From positions 1 to 6,128 of the forward strand of contig JAFNAJ010000166.1 in the NCBI GenBank assembly GCA_017860085.1: DNA of 6,128 nucleotides, in the 5' to 3' direction. The stretch comes from Acidobacteriota bacterium. Lineage in GTDB: Bacteria; Acidobacteriota; Vicinamibacteria; Vicinamibacterales; JAFNAJ01. The translations under genes were made by a program, and so were the position numbers. This document shows, piece by piece, positions 5,846 to 6,128 of the stretch (the first letter of the stretch is position 1; every line of letters begins with the position of its first letter). Below the pieces are notes generated by a model. The model did not search any database, had not been told where the DNA came from, and was given only the letters and a program-made list of their open reading frames with translations.

Positions 5846-6128
5846 CGTGCCTCTCCGGACGGACGAAACGGCCCGCGCCCGGGCGCCCGACCACCTCGCC
5901 ATCCTCGACGACCGGACGCCCGCGCAGGAAGGTCGAGACGACCCGTCCCACCAACGTCACGCCGTCGTAGATTCGCATGTTTTCTTTGGACTTCGTCCTC
6001 GCGCGCGTGTGATCGAACGTCCAGGTGTGAGCGCGGTCGACGAGGACGAAGTCCGCGTCGCAACCAGGCTCGAGCCGCCCCTTGCGGGGCAGGCCGAACA
6101 GCGATGCTGCCCGTTCGGACATGAGCGA
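5826..6128 (-). CDS. Cyclic amidohydrolase (dihydroorotase/allantoinase/hydantoinase type), C-terminal 100 residues
   Basis: Only the C-terminus is in the window; the gene continues past the right edge, and the ATG at 6122 is an internal Met, not a start. The visible part reads SERAASLFGL, then RKGRLEPGCDADFVLVD, then TKSKENMRIYDG, VGRVVSTFLRGRPVV and GAGRFVRP. That order (helix, K-G-x-I/L-x-P-G-x-DAD turn, SK...Y-x-G, G-x-V-x-x-T-x-x-x-G) is the closing beta-sandwich of cyclic amidohydrolases such as dihydroorotase, allantoinase and dihydropyrimidinase, which hydrolyse cyclic amide or ureide bonds using a metal site in the N-terminal barrel. The metal ligands and substrate loops are off the window, so I cannot choose among these enzymes. 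The last 20 bases overlap the AroM-family gene. As the first gene seen in the operon it would plausibly supply a ring-opened product to the downstream enzymes, which is inference. Confidence 0.88.
   Translation of the reverse strand, partial: SLMSERAASLFGLPRKGRLEPGCDADFVLVDRAHTWTFDHTRARTKSKENMRIYDGVTLVGRVVSTFLRGRPVVEDGEVVGRPGAGRFVRPERHDAASVH
5850..5856 (-). promoter_or_regulatory. Shine-Dalgarno for the AroM-family gene
   Basis: GGAGAGG on the minus strand ends 4 bases before the ATG at 5845 (its GGAG part is 7 bases away). It lies within the coding sequence of the amidohydrolase and selects 5845 over the longer frame from 5902. Confidence 0.65.

Noticed and set aside
5846..5902. Upstream ATG at 5902 for the AroM-family gene
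   Set aside because: It would add a low-complexity Arg/Ala stretch and enlarge the overlap to 77 bases, whereas 5845 has its own ribosome-binding site.
5009..6124. A 371-codon plus-strand open frame opposite the AroM-family and amidohydrolase genes
   Set aside because: The translation is Arg/Pro/Gly/Ala-rich with no family motif, while the minus strand carries two well-conserved proteins over the same bases.

Overview
The window is GC-rich (roughly two thirds or more G+C by eye), almost fully coding, and has the strong third-position G/C bias of a high-GC bacterium. Gene content (a Memo-AMMECR1 fusion, a membrane-embedded spermidine-synthase-like protein, and a hydantoinase/AroM/DapA-like/SDR cluster) would fit an environmental lineage such as Acidobacteriota (for example Vicinamibacteria) or a deltaproteobacterial relative. 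That assignment is an inference from gene content and composition, and no marker gene is present to settle it.

Layout. Positions 1-3344 are a plus-strand pair. First comes a 5'-truncated gene whose product joins a Memo domain to an AMMECR1 domain (AmmeMemoRadiSam proteins B and A in one chain). It is joined by a TGATG stop/start overlap to a 712-residue polytopic membrane protein with a central spermidine-synthase-like Rossmann domain. Positions 3351-6128 are a minus-strand operon, read right to left: the C-terminal end of a cyclic amidohydrolase (dihydroorotase/allantoinase/hydantoinase type, cut by the window edge), an AroM-family protein overlapping it by 20 bases, a DapA-like (dihydrodipicolinate synthase family) lyase/aldolase 73 bases downstream, and an SDR-fold protein 1 base after that. 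The two units converge with a 6-base gap, and a small perfect hairpin spans both stop codons.

How they may work together. In the plus-strand pair the AmmeMemoRadiSam partners are conserved, but their biochemical role in bacteria is not established; the coupled membrane protein suggests a shared, possibly envelope-associated, function. The minus-strand operon looks catabolic: a ring-opening amidohydrolase, an AroM protein with a racemase-like pair of cysteines, a Schiff-base lyase, and a Rossmann-fold protein. Three of the window's enzyme folds have lost residues that define their textbook reactions: the spermidine-synthase-like domain lacks its catalytic Asp, the DapA-like protein lacks the YNxP Tyr and the substrate Arg, and the SDR lacks Tyr and Lys. 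Transferring names such as spermidine synthase, DapA or FabG would therefore be wrong.

There are no RNA genes, mobile elements or CRISPR arrays that I can see, and no gene-free stretch longer than 73 bases. No promoter could be recognised; the minus-strand operon's promoter must lie beyond the right edge and the plus-strand one beyond the left edge.
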